From: an uncultured bacterium | GTDB lineage: Bacteria; Desulfobacterota; Desulfovibrionia; Desulfovibrionales; Desulfovibrionaceae | Length of the DNA stretch: 13,882 bases | Direction: 5' to 3' | NCBI GenBank assembly: GCA_905215675.1 | Contig: CAJMRA010000024.1 | Span: forward strand, 1-13,882 | Shown here: one piece after another, positions 1 to 5,968 of the stretch | Numbering within the stretch: the stretch's first letter is position 1 | How the letters are laid out: each line of letters begins with the position of its first letter | The notes under the pieces: generated by a model | Databases searched by the model: none | The model's input: the letters and a program-made list of their open reading frames with translations, nothing else | What the model was told of the DNA's origin: nothing | Made by a program: the position numbers and the translations under genes

Positions 1-47
1 GGGGACCCCTTTTTGCGCGAGCAAAAGGGGTCCCCCCTCCCCCAACG
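1..47 (-). repeat. G/C-rich hairpin at the 3' end of thiH (repeat family R1)
   Basis: Bases 1-16 pair with 21-35 around the 4-base loop 17-20; the stem is about 15 bp with one bulged T. Bases 36-47 (ending CCCCCAACG) match the tail of the R1 copy that ends near 11016. The hairpin lies 23 bases beyond the thiH stop and could be the operon's terminator, but any U tract for minus-strand transcription would lie outside the window. It could also be only an intergenic repeat. Confidence 0.55.
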
Positions 48-57
48 ACGTATTTGC

Positions 58-1176
58 TTATGCAGCAGGGGCGGGGTCTTCCCAGTCTTTGAGGACGGCC
101 TGATAGCCGATAGAGGCGAGAGCGGCGGTCATTTCTTCGACGCTGCGGTGATCGGTGATTTCGAATTGTCCGACCTCGTCGCCATCGGTGGCGCGGCCGC
201 CGACGGCGGTGGAGACGCCCGCGGACACGCGGGTGACGCCCAGGGGGACGAGGTGGTTGCGCATGAAGGCGCTTTCCCGGCTGGAGCAGGTTATGGGCGA
301 GCGGGGGAGGAAGCAGCGCAGGGCGGTAACGTACTGGACGAACTGCCGATCTCCCAGCGCGTGGGGCACGTCGAATTGTCCTTCGTGGGGGCAGATGCGG
401 GGGATGGAGAGGCCCACATCGACGCCGGGGAAGGTGCGGAGGAGCCACCAGGCATGGAGGCCGGTAGCGAAGGCGTCCTGGATGAATTCGTCAAGGCCGA
501 GGAGCGCGCCGAGGCCGAGGCTGCGCATGCCGCCGCGGGCGGCGCGTTCCGGGGCATTCAGGCGGAAGGCGTAGTCGCGCTTGGGGCCTGCGGGATGCAG
601 CCAGTCATAGAGATCGGGGTTATAGGTTTCCTGAAACATGGTCATGTTATCGACGCCCGCGCGCACGAGGAAGGCGTATTCCTCTTCGGTCATGGAGTAG
701 ACTTCGACGCCTACGGAGGCGAAGAGGGGTTTGATGCGCCGGGCGACGTCGGCGATGTACTCGGGGGATGATATCTGGCGGGCGTCGCCGGTAAGGAGCA
801 GAATATGCTGGAGGCCCATGGAGGCGATGACGCGGGCTTCGGCTTCGGCTTCGTCCACGGAGAGGTGACGCCGGTGGAGATGGTTGTTGGCGTTGAAACC
901 GCAGTAGCGGCACTGGTTGGTGCAGTAGTCGGACACGTAGAGCGGCGTGAAGAGATTCACGGCGCGTCCGAAGTAGCGGAGGGTGAGGGCGTGGGCGCGT
1001 TGCGCCATGCGCTCGAGGTGCGGTTCGGCTGCGGGGGAGAGCAGGACGAGAAAGTCTTCGGGGCGCAGGGATTCTTTTTCAAGCGCGGCCAGGACCTGGG
1101 CTTCGGTGGCGCGGGCGGCTATTTCGGCGCGACGTTCGCGGGGCCATTGGGCAAGGGTATCCTGAAAGGTGGCCAT
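58..1176 (-). CDS. thiH: ThiH, radical-SAM tyrosine lyase (2-iminoacetate synthase)
   Basis: The 372-residue protein is a radical-SAM enzyme. In the ThiH family, S-adenosylmethionine and tyrosine give 2-iminoacetate (dehydroglycine), p-cresol and a 5'-deoxyadenosyl product; 2-iminoacetate supplies the C2-N part of the thiamin thiazole to ThiG. The cluster motif CTNQCRYC is visible, with cysteines at residues 85, 89 and 92, followed by the GF typical of the family. Length is normal for ThiH. The start at 1176 is preceded by AGGAG, which overlaps the TAG stop of thiG 11 bases upstream, so the two genes are probably translationally coupled. The open frame runs upstream to 1692, but that extension is Arg-rich shadow sequence antiparallel to nothing and overlapping thiG in another frame. 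Use of ThiH rather than the oxidase ThiO fits an anaerobe. Confidence 0.95.
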   Translation of the reverse strand: MATFQDTLAQWPRERRAEIAARATEAQVLAALEKESLRPEDFLVLLSPAAEPHLERMAQRAHALTLRYFGRAVNLFTPLYVSDYCTNQCRYCGFNANNHLHRRHLSVDEAEAEARVIASMGLQHILLLTGDARQISSPEYIADVARRIKPLFASVGVEVYSMTEEEYAFLVRAGVDNMTMFQETYNPDLYDWLHPAGPKRDYAFRLNAPERAARGGMRSLGLGALLGLDEFIQDAFATGLHAWWLLRTFPGVDVGLSIPRICPHEGQFDVPHALGDRQFVQYVTALRCFLPRSPITCSSRESAFMRNHLVPLGVTRVSAGVSTAVGGRATDGDEVGQFEITDHRSVEEMTAALASIGYQAVLKDWEDPAPAA

Positions 1177-1187
1177 GGGCGGGACTC

Positions 1188-1961
1188 CTAGCGAAGAAAG
1201 CCGGTAAGCGGCGAAGAGGCTTCGGCGCCTTCGGCGGCTGCCTTGACGGCCCCGAGGCCTGCGAGCCAGGCGGCGCGCCCGGCTTCGACGGCGGCCTTGA
1301 AGGCGGCGGCCATGCGGACGGGATCGGCGGACGAGGCGATGGCGGTATTGACGAGGCAGGCGGCGGCTCCCATTTCCATGGCCTGACAGGCGTCGGAGGG
1401 TTTGCCGATACCGGCGTCCACGATAATGGGCACGTCCAGATCGTCGAGCAGGATGGCGATCATTTCCCTGGTGCGCAGGCCGCGATTGGTGCCGATGGGC
1501 GCGCCGAGGGGCATGACGGCCGCGGCCCCGGCGTTGACGCAGGCGCGGGCGACATACAGATCGGGATTGATGTAGGGCAGGACGGTAAAGCCTTCGCGCA
1601 CGAGCATTTCCGTGGCGCGGGCGGTTTCGTAGCCGTCGGGCAGAAGATGGCGGGCGTCGCTGATGACTTCGATTTTGATCCAGTCGCCGCAACCGGCGGC
1701 GCGGGCGAGGCGGGCGAGGCGGACGGCTTCCTCGGCGGTGCGCGCGCCGCTGGTATTGGGCAGCAGCCGCATGGTCTTGGGAATATGGGTGGTGATGCCT
1801 TCGTTGCCGCCCTTGTCCACGCGGCGCATGGCGACGGTAATGACTTCCGCGCCGGAGGCTTCGGCGACCGCGGGGATCAGGCTGTCCGCGCCGTATTTGC
1901 CGGTACCGATAAACAGGCGGCTGTGCAGCGTTACGCCGCCGAGGATAAAGGGATCATTCAT
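1188..1961 (-). CDS. thiG: ThiG, thiazole synthase
   Basis: The 257-residue cytosolic (beta/alpha)8 enzyme joins 1-deoxy-D-xylulose 5-phosphate, 2-iminoacetate and sulfur from ThiS thiocarboxylate to make the thiazole phosphate of thiamin. The N-terminal FIGTGKY segment (residues 18-24), the KIEVI segment with Lys96 (the family's Schiff-base lysine) and Glu98, and the late phosphate-binding VDAGIGKPSDA stretch are all present. Length matches the family. The start is supported by AGGAG upstream of the ATG at 1961. It follows thiS after an unusually long 206-base gap containing a strong palindrome, and it is tightly coupled to thiH downstream. Expression should be governed by the TPP riboswitch upstream of thiS unless an internal promoter exists; I see no convincing one. 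Confidence 0.96.
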   Translation of the reverse strand: MNDPFILGGVTLHSRLFIGTGKYGADSLIPAVAEASGAEVITVAMRRVDKGGNEGITTHIPKTMRLLPNTSGARTAEEAVRLARLARAAGCGDWIKIEVISDARHLLPDGYETARATEMLVREGFTVLPYINPDLYVARACVNAGAAAVMPLGAPIGTNRGLRTREMIAILLDDLDVPIIVDAGIGKPSDACQAMEMGAAACLVNTAIASSADPVRMAAAFKAAVEAGRAAWLAGLGAVKAAAEGAEASSPLTGFLR

Positions 1962-2119
1962 GTGATGTTCTCCTGAAAAAAAGAATCTTCGGGAAGACGC
2001 GTACGGAACGGCGCTGCGGCCCGGTTGGGAGGCGGAGCCTCCGGGCCGTGGGGGGACCGGCGGAAGAGGCCGGCGCGGCCGTTGCGCGGGAGTTTCCCGG
2101 ACAGGGGGCCGGATGAGGG

Positions 2120-2151
2120 ACCGCGCCGCACATGTGCGGCGCGGTTTTTTT
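2120..2151 (+). terminator. Perfect 26-base palindrome plus T7, plus-strand terminator polarity
   Basis: Bases 2120-2145 are a perfect inverted repeat (13-bp arms, CATG at the centre), followed by a seven-T run at 2145-2151. As written this is a textbook intrinsic terminator for plus-strand transcription, yet the thi genes on both sides are on the minus strand. Read on the minus strand, the same hairpin is preceded by A7 and has no U tract after it. It may stop antisense transcripts or serve as a processing or stability hairpin between thiS and thiG. Confidence 0.7.
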
Positions 2152-2167
2152 GTTGACGGGCGGAGCG

Positions 2168-2368
2168 TTAGCCGCCGCCCACGAAGTGAACGATTTCCAC
2201 GGCGTCGCCATCGGCAAGGGTGGTGACGGCGAAGTCGGCGGCGGGAACGATGTCGCCGTTGCGTTCCACGACGACGACGGCCGGATCATTGCCGCGTGCG
2301 CGCAGCATGGCTTCGATGGTCAGACCGTCGGCCAGAGAGAGTTGTTCTCCATTGATGATGATATTCAT
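2168..2368 (-). CDS. thiS: ThiS, sulfur-carrier protein
   Basis: This 66-residue ubiquitin-like protein starts MNIIINGEQ and ends in a glycine tail (VGGG). In the family the C-terminal Gly-Gly is adenylated by ThiF and converted to a thiocarboxylate, which delivers sulfur to ThiG. Length and the hydrophobic pattern fit ThiS/MoaD-like folds. The ATG at 2368 has a purine-rich AGAGG about 9 bases upstream. It is the first gene of the thi operon, behind a riboswitch leader of roughly 370 bases. No thiF is visible; it may lie beyond position 1 or elsewhere. Confidence 0.93.
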   Translation of the reverse strand: MNIIINGEQLSLADGLTIEAMLRARGNDPAVVVVERNGDIVPAADFAVTTLADGDAVEIVHFVGGG

Positions 2369-2384
2369 GGCGTAGCCTCTGGAA

Positions 2385-2514
2385 CATTTTCAGTTTGAAA
2401 CGCGTTGCGCTTCACTTCATGCGGCCTGTCGTTTCGCGGGAAAAGCGGGGTTTTTCCGCTGGGTTCGGGCCGGAAGGCGCTGTGTCGCCGCCGTGCGTTT
2501 TCCTTTTGCAAAGG
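2385..2514 (-). repeat. Dispersed intergenic repeat R2, copy in the thiS leader
   Basis: Read on the minus strand, this roughly 130-base segment matches 11034-11164 on the plus strand nearly end to end, by eye about 75-80 percent. Shared blocks include CCTTTG.AAAAGG, GGCGGCG.CACAGCGCC, AGCGGAAAAACC, CCGCGAAACGACAGGCCG and GCGTTTCAAACTGAAA. It consists of several short palindromes and ends about 16 bases before the thiS start. It therefore separates the riboswitch terminator from thiS. Confidence 0.8.
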
Positions 2515-2542
2515 CAAGACACGAGGCGGCGCGGATGCGCCG

Positions 2543-2584
2543 AAAAATAAAAAAAGCGCGTCCCGACGGATGGTGGGGACACGC
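2543..2584 (-). terminator. Riboswitch-controlled intrinsic terminator upstream of thiS
   Basis: On the minus strand, bases 2584-2576 (GCGTGTCCC) pair with 2564-2556 (GGGACGCGC): 9 bp with one G-U pair and an 11-base loop. A U7 tract at 2555-2549 follows, then A and U5. It lies about 55 bases beyond the TPP aptamer and before thiS, as expected for an expression platform acting by transcription termination. Confidence 0.85.
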
Positions 2585-2594
2585 TGCCTGCGAG

Positions 2595-2618
2595 AAGGCG
2601 TACGGTGATGTACGCCTT
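2595..2618 (-). other. Leader hairpin between aptamer and terminator
   Basis: AAGGCGTAC (2595-2603) and GTACGCCTT (2610-2618) are perfect 9-bp arms around a 6-base loop. A second small stem, GCCCG (2623-2627) with CGGGC (2637-2641), overlaps the aptamer edge and may compete with the closing helix P1. These are plausible parts of the switching structure; the exact alternative fold is inferred. Confidence 0.45.
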
Positions 2619-2639
2619 TTCCGCCCGTTGTGCATGCGG

Positions 2640-2737
2640 GCTGCCAGCTTCCCTACGTCAGTACTACCTGCCTCAGGTTCCGGGGTCAGGACGCTTACGC
2701 CCTTTCTCAGCCTGTTGTGGGCTCCCCCAGCCGGTAA
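2640..2737 (-). promoter_or_regulatory. TPP riboswitch aptamer (thi box)
   Basis: On the minus strand the conserved elements occur in order: CTGAGA (2710-2705), GACCC (2687-2683), AACCTGA (2679-2673) and the 3' thi-box GGTAGTACTGACGTAGGGAA (2668-2649). The closing helix P1 is CCGGCT (2734-2729) with AGCTGG (2649-2644), including one G-U pair. This is the canonical thiamin pyrophosphate aptamer. Its place upstream of an intrinsic terminator and thiS-thiG-thiH implies that TPP binding terminates transcription of the operon. Confidence 0.96.
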
Positions 2738-2741
2738 GAGG

Positions 2742-2770
2742 AGTGTAGACCTGTGGGCCGCTGATTGCAA
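2742..2770 (-). promoter_or_regulatory. Sigma70-like promoter of the thi operon
   Basis: On the minus strand, TTGCAA (2770-2765) and TACACT (2747-2742) are separated by exactly 17 bases; each matches the consensus at 4 of 6 positions. Transcription would begin about 6-8 bases downstream, right at the start of riboswitch helix P1, which supports the call. Confidence 0.6.
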
Positions 2771-2814
2771 GTCCGGCAGAGAGCCGACGCCCCGCAAGGG
2801 CGCAATGCGCTTTT

Positions 2815-2840
2815 TTGAAATTCTCTGTCTGTAATTTCAA
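2815..2840. promoter_or_regulatory. Inverted repeat in the thi-flgI divergent region, possible operator
   Basis: TTGAAATT (2815-2822) and AATTTCAA (2833-2840) form perfect 8-bp arms around a 10-base spacer. The site lies between the divergent thi and flgI promoters, with its centre about 27 bases upstream of the -24 element of flgI. It could bind a dimeric regulator; no regulator is named by the sequence. Confidence 0.35.
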
Positions 2841-2851
2841 TGTGTTATAGT

Positions 2852-2868
2852 TAGGTATGCTTTTTGCA
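2852..2868 (+). promoter_or_regulatory. Sigma54-type -24/-12 promoter of flgI
   Basis: AGGTATGCTTTTTGCA contains GG (2854-2855) and GC (2866-2867) with exactly 10 bases between, and the TTGCA of the -12 box is intact. A near-identical element precedes flgN at 5409-5424, which strengthens the call. A start near 2878 leaves a short leader before the ATG at 2908. An overlapping extended -10 sequence, TGTTATAGT (2843-2851), is an alternative sigma70 promoter but has no good -35. Confidence 0.6.
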
Positions 2869-2893
2869 ATGTTCTCCTCGCCGGGACTCCGGC

Positions 2894-2900
2894 AAGGAGA
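2894..2900 (+). promoter_or_regulatory. Ribosome binding site deciding the flgI start
   Basis: AAGGAGA lies 7 bases before the ATG at 2908. The upstream in-frame ATGs at 2857 and 2869 lack such a site and fall at or before the predicted transcription start, so 2908 is preferred. Confidence 0.8.
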
Positions 2901-2907
2901 GTGCGTC

Positions 2908-4038
2908 ATGATCCTGACATCAAGAGTAATGCAGGGCCCCCTGTGCCGCCGCTGGTGCGCGGCTGTGGCCGCCGTCGTCATCATGGCCTTTGCCGTTCCG
3001 GCCCAGGCTGTTCGAATCAAGGATATCGCCACCTTTTCCGGCGTCCGCGACAACCAGTTGATCGGATATGGTCTTGTGGTGGGCCTGCAGGGAACGGGCG
3101 ACAAGAAGGACTCGGTCTTTACCCTCAGTTCCATGAAAAACATGATGGACAAGATGGGTATCGGCCTTGATTCCACGTCGTTGAAGGTCAAAAACGTGGC
3201 GTCCGTCATGGTGACGTCCAAGATGCCTGTTTCTTCCAAGCCGGGAACGCGACTGGACGTCACGGTTTCGTCGGTGGGGGACGCGACCTCGCTGCTGGGC
3301 GGCGTGCTGTTGCAGACGGCCCTGAAGGGTGTGGACGGCAAGATTTATGCGCTGGCGCAGGGACCGCTGGTCGTGGGCGGTTATTCCGTTCAGGGCGCGG
3401 CGGCCAGCACACAGAAGAACATCAATACCGTGGGTCTGATTCCCGGCGGCGGCATTGTGGAACGCGGTATTCCGTTTGAATTCAATCAGCAGGATACGCT
3501 GACCCTCAATATGCGCACGCCGGACTTCTCCACGGCGCAGCAGATTTCCGAACGCCTGAACGCCGCCATGGGCGGCCCCTTTGCCAGGGCCGTGGACGCG
3601 GCGTCGGTGGAGATGCGCGTTCCGCCGCAGTACAAGAGCAATCTGGTGCCGCTTATGGCGTCGGTGGAAAATCTGGAAGTGACGCCGGATACCGCCGCCA
3701 AGGTCGTTGTGGACGAAAAGACCGGCACCGTGGTGCTCGGGCGCGACGTGCGTATTTCCCGCGCCGCCGTGGCGCACGGCAATTTGCAGATCACGGTACA
3801 GGAGAGCGAGCAGGTATCCCAGCCCGGACCCTTCTCGCAGGGGCAGACGGTGGTGACGCCGCAGACCGACATCAATGTGCGCGAAGAAAACCGCAAGCTC
3901 AACATGCTTGAAGGGGCGACCCTGCAGGAGCTGGTGGACGGACTGAACGCCATCGGCGCGACGCCGCGCGATCTTATTTCCATTTTGCGCAGTCTCAAGG
4001 CATCGGGTTCGCTGCATGCGGATCTGGAGGTGATCTAA
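2908..4038 (+). CDS. flgI: FlgI, flagellar P-ring protein
   Basis: FlgI forms the periplasmic P ring, the peptidoglycan-level bushing around the flagellar rod. The 376-residue precursor has a Sec signal peptide: basic residues near 14-15, a hydrophobic stretch 17-30 and an Ala-Gln-Ala cleavage site after residue 34. The mature protein opens with VRIKDIATFSGVRDNQLIGY, the hallmark FlgI N-terminus, followed by GLVVGLQGTGD; the C-terminal VDGLNAIGATPRDLISILRS is also typical. Length is normal. It is the first gene of the flagellar operon seen here, preceded by a sigma54-like promoter, and its stop codon directly abuts the flgJ start. The mature form presumably requires the chaperone FlgA, not in this window. 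Confidence 0.97.
   Translation: MILTSRVMQGPLCRRWCAAVAAVVIMAFAVPAQAVRIKDIATFSGVRDNQLIGYGLVVGLQGTGDKKDSVFTLSSMKNMMDKMGIGLDSTSLKVKNVASVMVTSKMPVSSKPGTRLDVTVSSVGDATSLLGGVLLQTALKGVDGKIYALAQGPLVVGGYSVQGAAASTQKNINTVGLIPGGGIVERGIPFEFNQQDTLTLNMRTPDFSTAQQISERLNAAMGGPFARAVDAASVEMRVPPQYKSNLVPLMASVENLEVTPDTAAKVVVDEKTGTVVLGRDVRISRAAVAHGNLQITVQESEQVSQPGPFSQGQTVVTPQTDINVREENRKLNMLEGATLQELVDGLNAIGATPRDLISILRSLKASGSLHADLEVI
4027..4034 (+). promoter_or_regulatory. Strong Shine-Dalgarno of flgJ inside the end of flgI
   Basis: GGAGGTGA is an almost full-length complement of the 16S rRNA 3' end and sits inside the last flgI codons, 4 bases before the flgJ ATG at 4039. With a zero-base gap between the genes, translation of flgJ is likely coupled to flgI. 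Confidence 0.75.
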
Positions 4039-5406
4039 ATGAAGTCCACCTTTGATGACGCCATGTTGTCCGCCTCCTTCGGGAGGGTTCAGGGACAGGC
4101 TTCGGATTTGCGGAACAGCGTGCGCGGCCTGGGGCAGTCTTCGGCGGCCGGGCTTACGCAGGAACAGAAGAACCGTCGTTTGCGCGACGCCTGCGAGGGG
4201 TTCGAGTCCATCTTCATACAGAAGATGTGGCAGCAGATGCGCGCGACCCTGCCCAAGGAAGGTTTGCTCAAGGGGCGGGATGAAGCCTACTGGCAGGACA
4301 TGTACGATCAGGAGCTGGCCAAGAGCATGACCAGCGCCGGCGGTATCGGTCTCGCCGACATGATGTTCGAGCAGCTGTCGCGCAATCTTGTTTCCGCGAG
4401 CCGCACGACGGCGACGGCCATGGCTCCCCGAAAGACGGCGTTTGCGGCGGATGCCGCTCCCCTGCTGCCCCCTGCGCAGGAGACGGCCGACGCGGGCGGC
4501 AAGGGGGCCGCCGTTGCGCCCGGCAAGGCCATGAGCGCTTCCATCTATGAAGGCGTCGCGCCGCAGGAAGGGCTTGTGCCGCAGGCGGCGCAGGATGCGC
4601 AGCAGGCACAGGCGACGGCGCAGGCGACCCCGGCCGCGGCGACGCCCGCCGCCGTACCGGCCGCGCCCGCGGTGCAGAATCCGCCGGAAGTCGAACAGGC
4701 GCTCGCGCTCCTGCGCTCCCGGCAGACGGTGCGTCATGTGGAGACGACCTCCGATTCGCGCCGGAGTCGTTCCCGTCGCAGTTCCCAGTTGACGGGCCTG
4801 CAACTGGCGCAGCAGGCGCAGCGGGAAGCGGGCGACAAGCTCGGCAACGGTATCCGTCCGGCCGCATTGTCCCGCCGCAGTCACAAGCCGTCCATGCCGA
4901 CGGCCGGACAGCTGGCAACGGCCAATGCCAATGCCGCGCAGGCTCCGGCGGAATCGGCGCTGCCGCCTCTGACGGCCGCTTCCGCCGCTCCGGCGACCGC
5001 GGTTCAGGGCGCTCCGGCGGCGGCTGCCGCGCAGGCGGCCCCGGCGACGGTTGCGGCTCAGGCGACGCCGGAGCCGCAGGCGGAACAGCCGCATGTGCGG
5101 CGTGTGCGCTATACGACCAATTTGCCGAAGCAGAAGCGTCATACGGACAAGGAAGACCTTATCCGCGTCCTGAACATGGACAGCCCGCAACCCGGCATCG
5201 CCAACGCGGCGGGCATTGCCGCCTATCAGCAGCAGGCCGCCGCGGCGCAGACGCAGGCGCAGGGCAACCCCGCCATGCCCAACAGCCGGGCCCAGGCCGC
5301 GCGTGACAGCGCCGCCCTGAAGCAGATGATGGAAGCCAGGGAAGGCGGACAGGCCGGAACGCCGGTCGTGACGACCGGGCCTCTGGCGCCGCTGACGGGC
5401 GCGTAG
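4039..5406 (+). CDS. flgJ: FlgJ-type rod-binding protein with long low-complexity tail
   Basis: The 455-residue protein has the FlgJ N-terminal rod-binding domain at about residues 47-115 (RLRDACEGFESIFIQKMWQQ, then TLPKEGLL and GGIGLADMMFEQLS). In the family this domain caps and helps assemble the rod in the periplasm. The remaining roughly 335 residues are Ala/Gln/Pro/Thr-rich and low in complexity, with no recognisable muramidase, glucosaminidase or M23 peptidase signature. A more charged patch (about residues 350-385, including LPKQKRHTDKED) may be a short ordered element. There is no evident N-terminal signal peptide, as is usual for rod-type export substrates. It starts at the base after the flgI stop. 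The rod-binding assignment is secure; the function of the tail is unknown. Confidence 0.88.
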   Translation: MKSTFDDAMLSASFGRVQGQASDLRNSVRGLGQSSAAGLTQEQKNRRLRDACEGFESIFIQKMWQQMRATLPKEGLLKGRDEAYWQDMYDQELAKSMTSAGGIGLADMMFEQLSRNLVSASRTTATAMAPRKTAFAADAAPLLPPAQETADAGGKGAAVAPGKAMSASIYEGVAPQEGLVPQAAQDAQQAQATAQATPAAATPAAVPAAPAVQNPPEVEQALALLRSRQTVRHVETTSDSRRSRSRRSSQLTGLQLAQQAQREAGDKLGNGIRPAALSRRSHKPSMPTAGQLATANANAAQAPAESALPPLTAASAAPATAVQGAPAAAAAQAAPATVAAQATPEPQAEQPHVRRVRYTTNLPKQKRHTDKEDLIRVLNMDSPQPGIANAAGIAAYQQQAAAAQTQAQGNPAMPNSRAQAARDSAALKQMMEAREGGQAGTPVVTTGPLAPLTGA

Positions 5407-5408
5407 AA

Positions 5409-5424
5409 TGGTATGTTTTTTGCT
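5409..5424 (+). promoter_or_regulatory. Sigma54-type -24/-12 promoter upstream of flgN
   Basis: TGGTATGTTTTTTGCT carries GG (5410-5411) and GC (5422-5423) exactly 10 bases apart and begins 3 bases after the flgJ stop. It shares GGTATG, the T run and TTGC with the flgI element at 2853-2868. Transcription would start near 5434, about 60 bases before flgN, giving flgN-flgK-flgL-fliW a promoter of their own. Confidence 0.6.
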
Positions 5425-5494
5425 AGTTAAACTGTAAAAACGGCACAATTTGCCGCTCGAAACCCGCCTTTGCCGCGGGCATCGCGAGGTCACC

Positions 5495-5965
5495 ATGTAT
5501 CAGAATATTTATGACTCTCTCTCCCGTCAGCATAAGGCGCTGCAACTGCTGGAAGGTCTGCTGCAGGAGGAATACGCCGTCCTGCGGCAGCGTGATACCA
5601 ATGCCATCGCCGCGTTGCAGTTTTCCATACAGGAGCTGATTAGGCAGATTGCCGTTGAAAAATCTTCCATTGTCGCGGAACTGGCGGGCACGCGCGTGCT
5701 GGATTACGCGTCCATGCTGCCCGAAGAGCAGGGGGACGCCCTGCGCGCCGTGTACCGGCAGGTGGACGACGCCGAGCAGGAAACCGCCCGGCAGGCGTCC
5801 CGCAACGCGCAGTTCTCCCTGGCCCTGCTGGATCAGAGCAGCCGCAACCTGCTTGCGCTGACCAGCCATGTGGTGCCGCATCGTCTGGAAACCTACAGCC
5901 GCCACGGCGAGCTCAATAATTCGCGCCGCCACCCGCAGGCGGCCATTCTCAGCGGGAGGTTGTAA
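5495..5965 (+). CDS. flgN: FlgN-family chaperone for FlgK/FlgL
   Basis: This 156-residue, mostly helical protein lies immediately before flgK, the usual place of FlgN, the cytoplasmic chaperone that holds the hook-filament junction proteins FlgK and FlgL for export. The N-terminal half (YDSLSRQHKALQLLEGLLQE, then RDTNAIAALQFSIQELIRQI) has the heptad-like pattern of the family; the last 25 residues are polar and Arg-rich, likely unstructured. The start at 5495 is chosen because GAGG lies 6 bases upstream; an in-frame ATG at 5450 has no such site and would add 15 unlike residues. The stop is 3 bases before the flgK start. Sequence similarity in this family is weak, so the name rests partly on position. 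Confidence 0.8.
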   Translation: MYQNIYDSLSRQHKALQLLEGLLQEEYAVLRQRDTNAIAALQFSIQELIRQIAVEKSSIVAELAGTRVLDYASMLPEEQGDALRAVYRQVDDAEQETARQASRNAQFSLALLDQSSRNLLALTSHVVPHRLETYSRHGELNNSRRHPQAAILSGRL

Positions 5966-5968
5966 ACC

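Noticed and set aside
1177..1692. 172-residue N-terminal extension of ThiH
   Set aside because: It lies in another frame of thiG, is Arg-rich, and the ATG at 1176 has a good ribosome binding site and gives a normal ThiH length.
2783..2816. Plus-strand terminator-like stem followed by T6 before flgI
   Set aside because: The stem (GCGC with a 3-base loop, extended by G-U pairs) is weak, and no plus-strand gene lies upstream; possible but not supported.
4639..5100. Possible frameshift or misassembly in the Ala/Gln/Pro-rich part of flgJ
   Set aside because: The frame stays open through the low-complexity region to a normal stop 3 bases before a promoter-like element, and no alternative frame continues a known domain.
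5100..5406. FlgM-like anti-sigma domain fused to the end of FlgJ
   Set aside because: The C-terminal segment lacks the sigma28-binding helical pattern of FlgM; it is mostly Ala/Gln.
2920..5496. 858-codon open frame on the minus strand opposite flgI and flgJ
   Set aside because: It is Arg/Gly/His-rich, overlaps two well-supported genes completely and resembles no family; a typical GC-rich antisense shadow.
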